DNA from: Bacillus sp. HSf4
GTDB taxonomy: Bacteria; Bacillota; Bacilli; Bacillales; Bacillaceae
Reading direction: 5' to 3'
DNA length: 22,500 nt
NCBI RefSeq assembly: GCF_029537375.1
Contig: NZ_CP120679.1
Coordinates: forward strand, 12,501-35,000
Positions 1-11,743 of this stretch are shown in pieces (position 1 is the first letter of the stretch; each line of letters opens with the position of its first letter). The position numbers were made by a program, and so were the translations under genes. Under the pieces are notes generated by a model. It did not search any database, was not told the origin of the DNA, and saw only the letters and a list, made by a program, of their open reading frames with translations.

Positions 1-1676
<1,676 letters not shown>

Positions 1677-1732
1677 AATGAATGTCTTACGACACCGTTA
1701 TCTAGTTTTGAGAGAACACCTCTCAAATAAGG

Positions 1733-1848
<116 letters not shown>

Positions 1849-1853
1849 AATGT

Positions 1854-1886
1854 AAAAGACCAGCTTTAAATAAGCTGGTCTTTTTT
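1854..1886 (+). terminator. rrn operon terminator, bidirectional with yaaC
   Basis: A perfect 13-bp stem (1854-1866 with 1872-1884) closes a 5-base loop and is followed by a T run to 1886. The left arm begins AAAA, so the minus-strand transcript also ends in a U-run. The hairpin therefore serves both the rrn operon and the convergent yaaC, whose stop codon lies in the stem at 1866-1868. Confidence 0.93.
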
Positions 1887-2843
1887 GTTATGGTGTCTTT
1901 TTTGCAAAAGGAGCTGAGCGATATAAAAGGGAAATTTCGTTTCAGCTATATGTAAAAACTGCTGAATGATGACATAGTCGTCGCTTGCACATTGAAGGAG
2001 AAGGTCATACCACCACTCCGTTTCATATCTGGCAATCATGCTGAGATTGTAAGCGATCAAATAGTGAATCAATATTTCCGGAAGCTTTAAAAAGCGGTCG
2101 CGTTCGGCCGGGAAGAAATAGGTTTCGCTTTCTAAATCGAACAGCAGGCTGGTCGAAGTGCTTGGATGCACTTCTTTTTGCTCCGAAGAAAAACCTAAAC
2201 AGCCCTTGTTTTTTTGCTGAAAAGTCCAGTTCAAATGATATTCGACATGTTCGATAAACCGTTCCGCTGACATGTTGTAAGCATTGGCGATACCTTCCGG
2301 CAGCCAGATGCGGTCTCCTTGAACCACCGCTTTCATCAAGGGATTTTCTTTTCTTTGAAATAAGAGAACTTTATTGATTTCCGGAATTTTCGCCAAGAGC
2401 TGTTTCATGCTAAAACGTTCATCTTCCAAGCCTTCCAACTGAAAAAGAGATTTGATGACATGCATGCATAGGCCATTTCGTTGGATTTTCACTTCATCCT
2501 CATAAAAACGGTAATTTTGTTTTTTTCGTTTTCTGGTGGTGACACCATGGGCAAGCACTGAAGTATGGCTTGGATATGAAGGATCTGTCGTTAACAGGCA
2601 GGCTTTCAGCAACTGAGCCATTCCGTAAAACAATAGGATCGGCTTAATTTCCAGCGATGCAATCTCAGCTTGCTTATAAAAGGCTTCCGCATGTTTAAGA
2701 AAAAAAATAAACCGCTCTCCATTTTTATACGAATTTCGTTTAGGATCCTCCATTTCTTGATTTTTATATACCAGCTCAAGAAAGTTTTGGGAGGTTTCGA
2801 TGGAGTAAAACAGCTCTAATTCCTTCCATCCTTTATTTTGCAT
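1866..2843 (-). CDS. yaaC: YaaC family protein of unknown function
   Basis: This 325-residue protein is recognised as YaaC by sequence feel and by its place between an rrn operon and divergent guaB. No catalytic motif, signal peptide or clear membrane segment is visible. The protein is mixed and moderately charged, with aromatic-rich stretches such as WWYDLL near the C-terminus. The biochemical role is unknown and I do not infer one. I chose the ATG at 2843 (MQNKGW) because AGGGGAG lies 9 bases upstream. The in-frame ATG at 2861 has no Shine-Dalgarno and would place that ribosome site inside the coding region. It converges on the 5S terminator and is transcribed away from guaB. Confidence 0.85.
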   Translation of the reverse strand: MQNKGWKELELFYSIETSQNFLELVYKNQEMEDPKRNSYKNGERFIFFLKHAEAFYKQAEIASLEIKPILLFYGMAQLLKACLLTTDPSYPSHTSVLAHGVTTRKRKKQNYRFYEDEVKIQRNGLCMHVIKSLFQLEGLEDERFSMKQLLAKIPEINKVLLFQRKENPLMKAVVQGDRIWLPEGIANAYNMSAERFIEHVEYHLNWTFQQKNKGCLGFSSEQKEVHPSTSTSLLFDLESETYFFPAERDRFLKLPEILIHYLIAYNLSMIARYETEWWYDLLLQCASDDYVIIQQFLHIAETKFPFYIAQLLLQKRHHNKKDQLI

Positions 2844-2898
2844 GAACTCCGCTCCCCTCATGGTTATTTTCTAAAAATTACAACTGTTTTCCGCTTTC

Positions 2899-4430
<1,532 letters not shown>

Positions 4431-4454
4431 TCAAATATGACAAATATTAAACTG

Positions 4455-4486
4455 TAGACAGAGGCATACTCTGTCTATTTTTTTTT
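4455..4486 (+). terminator. intrinsic terminator of guaB
   Basis: A perfect 9-bp stem TAGACAGAG / CTCTGTCTA (4455-4463, 4469-4477) has a 5-base loop and is followed by nine T. It ends guaB transcription 25 bases after the stop codon. Confidence 0.93.
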
Positions 4487-4511
4487 GCTTTATTATGATA
4501 AAATTTATAAT
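4485..4511 (+). promoter_or_regulatory. possible promoter of dacA
   Basis: A consensus -10 TATAAT lies at 4506-4511, directly downstream of the guaB terminator. The best -35, TTGCTT at 4485-4490, is spaced only 15 bases away, so the -35 assignment is weak. The start would lie near 4518, giving a leader of about 64 bases. Confidence 0.35.
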
Positions 4512-4581
4512 GTTGTGTTTAAAAAATGCTTTAAGGCTTTGATATAGATTTTAGTCTGATGAAAAGCGGAGGTATCAAGAT

Positions 4582-5907
4582 TTGAAAACCAAGAGATTTA
4601 AGCAGCTGATCATGTTTGTCGTTGCTTTTGCGGTGGCTGTGGGGGCATTTTCTCCAATGTCAAAAGCAAAAGCTGCAAATGATCCAATCAACGTAGATGC
4701 AAAAGCAGCAATATTGATAGAAGCGTCTTCAGGTAAAATTTTGTACAGTAAAAACGCGGATCAGCGTCTTCCCGTTGCCAGCATGGCCAAAATGATGACG
4801 GAGTATCTTCTTTTGGAAGCGATCCACGACGGCAAAGTAAAATGGGATCAAAAGTATACACCAGATGATTATGTGTATGAAATTTCCCAGGATCGTTCAT
4901 TATCAAATGTCCCTCTTCGCAAAGACGGCTCATATACGGTAAAAGAGCTTTATCAGGCGACAGCGATCTATTCCGCCAACGGAGCGGCTATCGCACTTGC
5001 AGAAATCATTGCCGGCTCTGAATCCAACTTTGTAGAGCTTATGAACAAAAAAGCGAAAGAACTGGGCATGAAAAACTACAAATTCGTAAATGCTACAGGC
5101 TTGGAAAACAAAGATCTTCACGGCAAACATCCGAAAGGAACGAGCCCTGATGAAGAAAATGAATTATCAGCAAGAGACATGGCGCTTCTTGCCGATCATT
5201 TAGTGAATGACTATCCTGAAATCCTCGACACGGCGAGCATTGCAAAGACGAAGTTCAGAGAAGGCACAGACGATGAAATGGACATGCCGAACTGGAACTT
5301 CATGCTCAAAGGCCTTGTTGCGGAATATGATGGTGTTGACGGGCTGAAAACCGGATCAACAGATTCTGCCGGTTCATGCTTCACTGCGACGGCCAAAAGA
5401 AATGGTATGCGCGTGATTTCCGTCGTTCTCAATGCAAAAGGCGACCTACATACCGGCCGTTTTAAAGAAACGAAAAAAATGTTGGATTATGCCTTTAAAC
5501 ATTTCACAATGAAAGAGTTTTACGGAAAAGGCGAACAGGTGAAAGGCAATGAAACGATCAAAGTCGACAAAGGTAAGGAAACAGAAGTCGGCATCGTCAC
5601 TGAAAAAGCCTTTTCAATGCCTGTGAAAAACGGTGAAGAAAAGAATTATAAGGCAAAAGTCACGCTGAACAAAGACGAACTGACCGCGCCTGTGAAAAAA
5701 GGCGAAAAAGTCGGAACCTTAACGGCAGTTTATAAGGGAGAAGAAAAGGATTACGGCTTTATCGGCAGCGATGTATCAGGCGTTCATTTAGTGACAAAAG
5801 AAGACGATGAGAAAGCAAACTGGTTTATTTTAACGATGCGGAGCATCGGCGGATTTTTCGCCGGTATTTGGAACAATATCGTTGAAATGGTAACCGGCTG
5901 GTTTTAA
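4582..5907 (+). CDS. dacA: D-alanyl-D-alanine carboxypeptidase (penicillin-binding protein 5)
   Basis: This low-molecular-weight PBP trims the terminal D-Ala from peptidoglycan pentapeptides during vegetative growth. The 441-residue precursor starts with a basic signal peptide and an AKA cleavage motif at 29-31. The three penicilloyl-enzyme motifs are present: SMAK at 67-70 (nucleophile S67, K70), SAN at 131-133 and KTG at 256-258. The C-terminal beta-rich domain is followed by a final stretch ending GIWNNIVEMVTGWF, an amphipathic helix typical of membrane-anchored PBP5. The start codon is TTG at 4582, supported by GGAGGT at 4568-4573 with 8-base spacing. It stands alone, between the guaB terminator and pdxS. 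Confidence 0.97.
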   Translation: MKTKRFKQLIMFVVAFAVAVGAFSPMSKAKAANDPINVDAKAAILIEASSGKILYSKNADQRLPVASMAKMMTEYLLLEAIHDGKVKWDQKYTPDDYVYEISQDRSLSNVPLRKDGSYTVKELYQATAIYSANGAAIALAEIIAGSESNFVELMNKKAKELGMKNYKFVNATGLENKDLHGKHPKGTSPDEENELSARDMALLADHLVNDYPEILDTASIAKTKFREGTDDEMDMPNWNFMLKGLVAEYDGVDGLKTGSTDSAGSCFTATAKRNGMRVISVVLNAKGDLHTGRFKETKKMLDYAFKHFTMKEFYGKGEQVKGNETIKVDKGKETEVGIVTEKAFSMPVKNGEEKNYKAKVTLNKDELTAPVKKGEKVGTLTAVYKGEEKDYGFIGSDVSGVHLVTKEDDEKANWFILTMRSIGGFFAGIWNNIVEMVTGWF

Positions 5908-5910
5908 TGG

Positions 5911-5938
5911 TAAAGAGCTCTATAATTAGGGCTCTTTA
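5911..5938 (+). terminator. probable terminator of dacA
   Basis: An 8-bp stem TAAAGAGC / GCTCTTTA (5911-5918, 5931-5938) has a 12-base loop. It starts 4 bases after the dacA stop. The downstream T tract is short and interrupted, so termination may be leaky. Confidence 0.6.
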
Positions 5939-6080
5939 TTGTCATATCATATGTACAACCCTAACGATTTGTGTTTAAAATAGAAATAATCTTCGTGTTT
6001 TTCCATATGATTTTGTGGAATTATAGGATACAATAAGATTAAATCTGAACATTCTATCATTGATTAGGAGGATCCTTGAA

Positions 6081-6965
6081 ATGGCTCAAACAGGTACTGA
6101 TCGTGTAAAACGCGGTATGGCAGAAATGCAGAAAGGCGGCGTCATTATGGACGTTGTCAATGCCGAACAAGCAAAAATCGCAGAAGAAGCAGGAGCTGTC
6201 GCCGTTATGGCGCTGGAACGCGTTCCGGCTGATATTCGTGCGGCCGGCGGTGTTGCCCGTATGGCTGACCCGACAATTGTCGAAGAAGTCATGAACGCCG
6301 TTTCAATTCCGGTCATGGCGAAAGCCCGTATCGGACATATCGTTGAAGCGCGTGTTCTCGAAGCTCTTGGCGTTGACTATATTGATGAAAGTGAAGTTTT
6401 GACTCCTGCGGATGAGGAATTTCATTTAAATAAAAATGAATACACTGTTCCTTTCGTGTGCGGCTGCCGTGACCTGGGAGAAGCGACGCGCCGGATCGCA
6501 GAAGGAGCTTCCATGCTGCGGACAAAAGGTGAGCCTGGAACAGGCAACATCGTTGAAGCCGTCCGCCATATGAGAAAAGTGAACGCGCAAGTGCGCAAAG
6601 TCGTTGGCATGAGTGATGATGAGCTGATGACAGAAGCGAAAAATCTCGGCGCTCCTTATGAGCTGTTGAAGCAAATTAAAGCGGAAGGACGTCTTCCGGT
6701 TGTCAACTTCGCTGCCGGCGGTGTGGCAACACCGGCTGATGCCGCGTTAATGATGGAACTCGGCGCAGATGGCGTATTCGTAGGATCAGGTATTTTCAAA
6801 TCTGACAATCCTGCTAAATTTGCGAAAGCGATCGTTGAAGCGACGACGCATTATACAGATTACAAGCTGATTGCCGAGCTTTCAAAAGAGCTTGGAACGG
6901 CTATGAAAGGTATCGAAATCTCAAATCTGCTGCCAGAACAGCGTATGCAAGAGCGCGGCTGGTAA
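6081..6965 (+). CDS. pdxS: pyridoxal 5'-phosphate synthase, synthase subunit PdxS
   Basis: PdxS builds PLP from ribose 5-phosphate, glyceraldehyde 3-phosphate and ammonia supplied by PdxT (DXP-independent route). The 294 residues are the family length. Key residues are at their usual positions: D24 (VIMD), K81 (VMAKAR), which forms the ribose-5-phosphate imine, and K149 (LRTKG), which receives the later intermediate. The phosphate-binding GVATP and GSGIF segments lie near the C-terminus. The ATG at 6081 has AGGAGG at 6066-6071. An earlier in-frame codon at 6060 lies upstream of that site and was rejected. A -10-like TACAAT lies at 6029-6034 without a convincing -35. pdxT follows 21 bases later in the same operon. 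Confidence 0.98.
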   Translation: MAQTGTDRVKRGMAEMQKGGVIMDVVNAEQAKIAEEAGAVAVMALERVPADIRAAGGVARMADPTIVEEVMNAVSIPVMAKARIGHIVEARVLEALGVDYIDESEVLTPADEEFHLNKNEYTVPFVCGCRDLGEATRRIAEGASMLRTKGEPGTGNIVEAVRHMRKVNAQVRKVVGMSDDELMTEAKNLGAPYELLKQIKAEGRLPVVNFAAGGVATPADAALMMELGADGVFVGSGIFKSDNPAKFAKAIVEATTHYTDYKLIAELSKELGTAMKGIEISNLLPEQRMQERGW

Positions 6966-6986
6966 GTATGAAGGAGACGGATTGAC

Positions 6987-7577
6987 ATGCTGACAATTGG
7001 TGTACTTGGACTTCAGGGAGCAGTAAGGGAACATATTCGCTCAATTGAAGCATGCGGAGCGGCCGGAAAAGTCATTAAATGGCCGGAAGAACTCAAGGAA
7101 ATCGACGGTTTGATTTTGCCTGGCGGCGAAAGCACGACGATGAGGCGCCTCATCGATACGTATCAGTTCATGCAGCCTCTTCAGGAGTTCGCCGCATCCG
7201 GAAAGCCGATGTTTGGAACTTGTGCGGGCCTGATTATCCTAGCAAAAAAAATCGCCGGATCTGATGATGCTCACCTCGGGATTCTGGATGTAACGGTAGA
7301 GCGGAATTCCTTTGGAAGGCAAGTCGACAGCTTTGAGGCGGATTTAACCGTTAAAGGACTGGAAGAACCGTTCACAGGCGTATTTATCCGCGCCCCGCAC
7401 ATTTTGGAAGCCGGCGCTGATGTCGAAGTGCTTTCAGAGCATGACGGAAGAATTGTCGCAGCCAAACAGGGACATCTCCTCGGCTGTTCGTTCCATCCGG
7501 AGCTGACGGATGACCACAGAATGACAAAGCTGTTCATTGAGATGGCGGAAAAACACAGACAGGAAGCCGTCGTATAA
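6987..7577 (+). CDS. pdxT: pyridoxal 5'-phosphate synthase, glutaminase subunit PdxT
   Basis: PdxT is the class I glutamine amidotransferase that hydrolyses glutamine and channels ammonia to PdxS in the 12+12 PLP synthase complex. All 196 residues are present. The nucleophile is C79 in FGTCAG, and H170 and E172 in SFHPEL complete the triad. PGGES at 45-49 is the conserved oxyanion-loop segment. The start ATG at 6987 is preceded by AAGGAGACGG. It is cotranscribed with pdxS. No hairpin terminator is evident before the serS promoter that begins just after its stop. Confidence 0.98.
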   Translation: MLTIGVLGLQGAVREHIRSIEACGAAGKVIKWPEELKEIDGLILPGGESTTMRRLIDTYQFMQPLQEFAASGKPMFGTCAGLIILAKKIAGSDDAHLGILDVTVERNSFGRQVDSFEADLTVKGLEEPFTGVFIRAPHILEAGADVEVLSEHDGRIVAAKQGHLLGCSFHPELTDDHRMTKLFIEMAEKHRQEAVV

Positions 7578-7582
7578 AACGG

Positions 7583-7611
7583 TTGAAAGCTGTGAAAACT
7601 TGTAGTACATT
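7583..7611 (+). promoter_or_regulatory. probable sigma-A promoter of serS
   Basis: TTGAAA at 7583-7588 and TACATT at 7606-7611 are separated by 17 bases. The predicted start near 7618 sits just before the first T-box leader helix. The promoter begins 6 bases after the pdxT stop codon. Confidence 0.5.
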
Positions 7612-7617
7612 TATAAG

Positions 7618-7879
7618 ACAAAATAGATCGAAAAGCGTTGACAGGAAGCAGTAGGAAGCCGCTCTTTCCAAGAGAGCCGATGGTTGGTGCGAATCGGTGA
7701 AAGATGCTGTCCGAATCCATCCTTGAGCGAAATGCTGAACAAACTTAAAAGTAGGCATTTACGGGAGACCGTTATCAAAAGGAAGCGGAAAACAGGAACG
7801 GCACTGTCCTGTTTTCAATCAGGGTGGCAACGCGAGAGCTCTCGTCCCTTATATTTAGGGGACAAGGGCTCTTTTTTTC
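7618..7879 (+). promoter_or_regulatory. T-box leader of serS (tRNA-Ser sensing)
   Basis: The leader has T-box landmarks in order: an AGTA loop-E element at 7650-7653, and GAA at 7713-7715 directly before a candidate specifier TCC at 7716-7718 (serine UCC codon). The T-box core AGGGTGGCAACGCG follows at 7821-7834. TGGC at 7825-7828 can pair with a tRNA 3' end GCCA, and the tRNA-Ser in this window does end G-CCA. A long terminator hairpin occupies about 7835-7872, with T7 at 7872-7878. By family knowledge, uncharged tRNA-Ser stabilises the antiterminator and switches serS on. The specifier assignment is inferred by eye from the loop-E context. Confidence 0.9.
7835..7879 (+). terminator. regulated terminator of the serS T-box
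   Basis: The arms 7835-7850 and 7857-7872 pair with a central mismatch and a few G-U pairs around a 6-base loop, followed by a T7 run. The left arm overlaps the 3' side of the T-box core, so the terminator and antiterminator are mutually exclusive. Confidence 0.85.
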
Positions 7880-7893
7880 GGTCAAATCAGTAA

Positions 7894-9186
<1,293 letters not shown>

Positions 9187-9187
9187 G

Positions 9188-9217
9188 AAAAAGGTGCGTC
9201 AAGTACGCACCTTTTTT
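9188..9217 (+). terminator. bidirectional terminator between serS and glxK
   Basis: The arms 9188-9199 and 9205-9216 form a stem of up to 12 bp with a 5-base loop. T6 follows on the + strand, and the A5 at 9188-9192 gives a U-run on the minus strand. It starts 2 bases after the serS stop and overlaps the glxK stop at 9216-9218. Confidence 0.92.
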
Positions 9218-10346
9218 ATTTAAGCGACCATACCGCAGCGATATTCCGCGCGCAGCGCTCCAAATATAGGCTTCCGTTGGCCAGGGAGTCCTCAAGGGAT
9301 TGGATCCCCGGCACAATCGAGAAAAGAGCTGATATTCCTTTTTCATAAACGAGTTCACAGCCGTCGCCCAGCGAACCGGCGAAAGCGATGACGGGGATGC
9401 CTGCGGCGACAGCCCTTTTTGCGATTCCTGCGGGTGTTTTCCCATAGATGGTTTGACCGTCTATTTTTCCTTCGCCTGTAATGATAAGGTCTGCTCCTTT
9501 GATCCGTTCTGAAAAAGATAAGGTGTCCAAGACAATGTCAACACCGCTTTTTAATTCAGCTTGTAAAAAGGCGTACAAGCCTGCCCCGAGACCGCCTGCC
9601 GCGCCGGCGCCCGGGAGTGTATCAGCTTCGAGATGTAATTCGTCTCGGATCATTGCAGCATAGTGTTTCAAATGCTGGTCCAAAAGAGCAACCATTTCAC
9701 CAGTCGCTCCCTTTTGCGGACCGAAGACGGCGGATGCCCCGCGCGGCCCTGTCAGCGGATTATCGACATCACAAGCCGCTTCAAATTTGATTTGTTTTAA
9801 TTTCGGATCAAGACCGCTCACATCAATGCGGGCAATGTCAGAAAGCGCTCCGCCTCCATCTCGGATTTCCTTTCCATTCGAGTCCAGAAATTTGACGCCG
9901 AGTGCGCTGGCCATCCCGGCTCCGCCGTCGTTTGTGGCACTTCCGCCTAAACCGATGATGATTTTGGCCGCCCCTTTTTCCACGGCATCCATGATTAATT
10001 CTCCGGTTCCTCTTGTTGTCGTCTGGAGCGGGTTGCGCTGTGCTGGGGGAATGAGGTGAAGGCCAGATGCTTCCGCCATTTCAATGACGGCCGTTTTTCC
10101 GTCTCCGAGAAGCCCGTATGCCGCTTTCACCGGTGTCCCGAGAGGTCCTGTCACCTGTTTGTACATCAATTCCCCGCCCGTTGCGTCAACCAGAGCCTGA
10201 ACGGTCCCTTCTCCGCCGTCGGCAACCGGAATTTTAATATATTCGGCATCTGGGAGCACAGCTTTAAAGCCTTTTTCAATGCTGGCGGCCGCTTCCGGCG
10301 ATGTCATGCTTTCCTTGAATGAATCAGGTGCAATCACGATTTTCAT
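9216..10346 (-). CDS. glxK: glycerate kinase (GlxK/GarK type)
   Basis: This is predicted to phosphorylate D-glycerate with ATP, feeding it into lower glycolysis as phosphoglycerate. The 376 residues match the family length (about 380). Visible family blocks are APDSFKESM at 6-14, VADGGEGT at 41-48, the glycine-rich GLGGSATNDGGAGMASALG at 132-150 and EGKIDGQTIYGKTPAGIAKRA towards the C-terminus. The ATG at 10346 has AAGGAG spaced 8 bases. It is the distal gene behind the GntP permease (gap about 15 bases), hence one operon. The 2- versus 3-kinase product cannot be read from sequence. Relative to recalled B. subtilis order it is an insertion between serS and tRNA-Ser. Confidence 0.93.
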   Translation of the reverse strand: MKIVIAPDSFKESMTSPEAAASIEKGFKAVLPDAEYIKIPVADGGEGTVQALVDATGGELMYKQVTGPLGTPVKAAYGLLGDGKTAVIEMAEASGLHLIPPAQRNPLQTTTRGTGELIMDAVEKGAAKIIIGLGGSATNDGGAGMASALGVKFLDSNGKEIRDGGGALSDIARIDVSGLDPKLKQIKFEAACDVDNPLTGPRGASAVFGPQKGATGEMVALLDQHLKHYAAMIRDELHLEADTLPGAGAAGGLGAGLYAFLQAELKSGVDIVLDTLSFSERIKGADLIITGEGKIDGQTIYGKTPAGIAKRAVAAGIPVIAFAGSLGDGCELVYEKGISALFSIVPGIQSLEDSLANGSLYLERCARNIAAVWSLK

Positions 10347-10361
10347 AGCTTCTGCTCCTTT

Positions 10362-11630
10362 TTAAATAAAGAATTGAAAAATGCCAAAAATCAAGGTTGA
10401 GATGATCGTTAAAATCAAGCCGATGAGGGATTCGTACGGAATCAGTTTGAGCCGTTCTTTCATCGCCATGAATACACTGCCGCCTGTCGCATGAAAGAAA
10501 CTTCCGTGGGGCATGTGATCAAGTACGGTAGCTCCGGCGTGTATCATCGCCGCCCCTGCGAGGCTGGCGACGCCAAGGTCAAGCAGAGTCGGACCGAATA
10601 CACTGCTGGCAACTGCGGTACCTGCTGTTGTGGAAGCTGTCGCCATGGACATCAGCATGCCTGAAATCGGAGCTAAGAGAAACGACGGCAGACCCAAGCC
10701 GACAAGGGTGTCGGTAATGAAAGAATTGAGTTTGGAGTTGGCAATGATTCCTGCAAGGGTTCCAGTCCCGATCAGCATCACGGCAACGCCTGACATTTTC
10801 GACAGTCCTGAAGCGGCAAAATCCTTCAGTTTGCCCGCTTGTCCCGATGCGATCGCAGTGACGAGGCCTCCCGCCGGCAGAGCGATAATCGGATCAATCG
10901 TAATTCCTGCCGCAGGCCTTAAGGCGAGCAACAGGATGGACACCACCGGACCGCTGAGCGCCGCCCAAAATGCCGGCAGGTGTTGAGCCGTTTGGGTTTC
11001 AATCTCATTTGCAGCCACTTTTGTTCCTTTATTTGAAAGGCGTTTTGCCAGCAAGTAAGTGGCGCACAATCCGAAAACAGCGGGAATGATCCCTGCGGCC
11101 ATCACGGATGTCAAAGGGACGTGAAAGGCATCTGAAGCGGCAATGGCATTAGGGTTTGGCGACATGATATTGCCCGCTTTCCCCCCGCCGATCATTGCCA
11201 ACAGAATGGCCGCTTTGCTAATAAAGGTCCGTCTCGCGATCGCCAGGGCAATCGGAGCGACTGTGATGACAGCGACATCAACAAATACGCCGACCATTGT
11301 TAAGATGGCCGTTGCCAATGTTAAGGCAAGCAGCGCCCTTTTTTCTCCGATCTTATTGACAATGGTTTCCGCAATCACTGCTGCGGAGCCGGATTGAATC
11401 AGAACGCCGGCGAGCACGCCTGCCGCCAAGATGCGGAGCACCGCAGGAATCATGTTTTTAGCACCTGCTATCATCAAATCCGTCGTCTCTATTAAATCTG
11501 CGCCGCCGATTAAGCCTCCGGTCAATGCGCCGATCATCATGCCGTAAGCCGGCGGGACTTTTTTCAGAATGAGAAAGATTGATATGGCTAATGCGCATAA
11601 GGCGCCTATTGCATTGATTTGAATATCCAT
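10362..11630 (-). CDS. GntP family permease, probable glycerate/sugar-acid uptake
   Basis: This highly hydrophobic protein of 422 residues has about a dozen predicted membrane segments and resembles the GntP gluconate:H+ symporter family. It carries alternating small-residue helices and a Gly/Ala/Ser-rich segment, MSMATASTTAGTAVASS. GntP-family members carry gluconate, glycerate and related hydroxy-acids. The glycerate kinase neighbour favours glycerate here, by inference. Two in-frame ATGs are possible. That at 11630 is 10 bases from GGAGG and that at 11636 only 4, so I prefer 11630. It is first in a two-gene unit with glxK, behind cdaR. The 5' region carries a cre and a hairpin that includes the ribosome site. 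Confidence 0.88.
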   Translation of the reverse strand: MDIQINAIGALCALAISIFLILKKVPPAYGMMIGALTGGLIGGADLIETTDLMIAGAKNMIPAVLRILAAGVLAGVLIQSGSAAVIAETIVNKIGEKRALLALTLATAILTMVGVFVDVAVITVAPIALAIARRTFISKAAILLAMIGGGKAGNIMSPNPNAIAASDAFHVPLTSVMAAGIIPAVFGLCATYLLAKRLSNKGTKVAANEIETQTAQHLPAFWAALSGPVVSILLLALRPAAGITIDPIIALPAGGLVTAIASGQAGKLKDFAASGLSKMSGVAVMLIGTGTLAGIIANSKLNSFITDTLVGLGLPSFLLAPISGMLMSMATASTTAGTAVASSVFGPTLLDLGVASLAGAAMIHAGATVLDHMPHGSFFHATGGSVFMAMKERLKLIPYESLIGLILTIISTLIFGIFQFFI

Positions 11631-11641
11631 GTGCATACACC

Positions 11642-11682
11642 CTCCCTTACGTCCAATTGTAAACGCTTTCTGGATAAGGGAG
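11642..11682 (-). other. inverted repeat able to mask the permease ribosome-binding site
   Basis: CTCCCTTA at 11642-11649 and TAAGGGAG at 11675-11682 are perfect 8-bp inverted arms, 25 bases apart. On the minus-strand mRNA the downstream arm is part of the Shine-Dalgarno sequence of the permease gene. A second pair, CCAATT (11653-11658) and AATTGG (11683-11688), interleaves with it. The cre lies inside the loop. Whether it acts as RNA or as a DNA operator is unknown. Confidence 0.5.
11658..11671 (-). promoter_or_regulatory. cre site (CcpA operator) upstream of permease-glxK
   Basis: TGTAAACGCTTTCT agrees with the Bacillus cre consensus TGWAANCGNTNWCA at all fixed positions but the last. It lies about 30 bases upstream of the permease start and downstream of the only plausible promoter, so CcpA bound here would act as a roadblock. 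This predicts repression by glucose. Confidence 0.75.
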
Positions 11683-11715
11683 AATTGGTCAGGTATACGG
11701 ATTTCGTTCTTTTAT

Positions 11716-11743
11716 CCTATATTAAAATTGTTCATTTGCACAA
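11716..11743 (-). promoter_or_regulatory. weak candidate promoter of permease-glxK
   Basis: On the minus strand TTGTGC (11738-11743) and TATAGG (11716-11721) are 16 bases apart. The -35 falls in the last codons of cdaR. Both hexamers are poor, which would suit an activator-dependent promoter. The start would be near 11709, upstream of the cre. Transcription from cdaR could also read through, since no terminator is visible. Confidence 0.3.

Noticed and set aside
10630..10986. A 118-codon open frame antisense to the permease
   Set aside because: It is a Pro/Ala-rich shadow of a hydrophobic membrane protein gene. There is no ribosome site.
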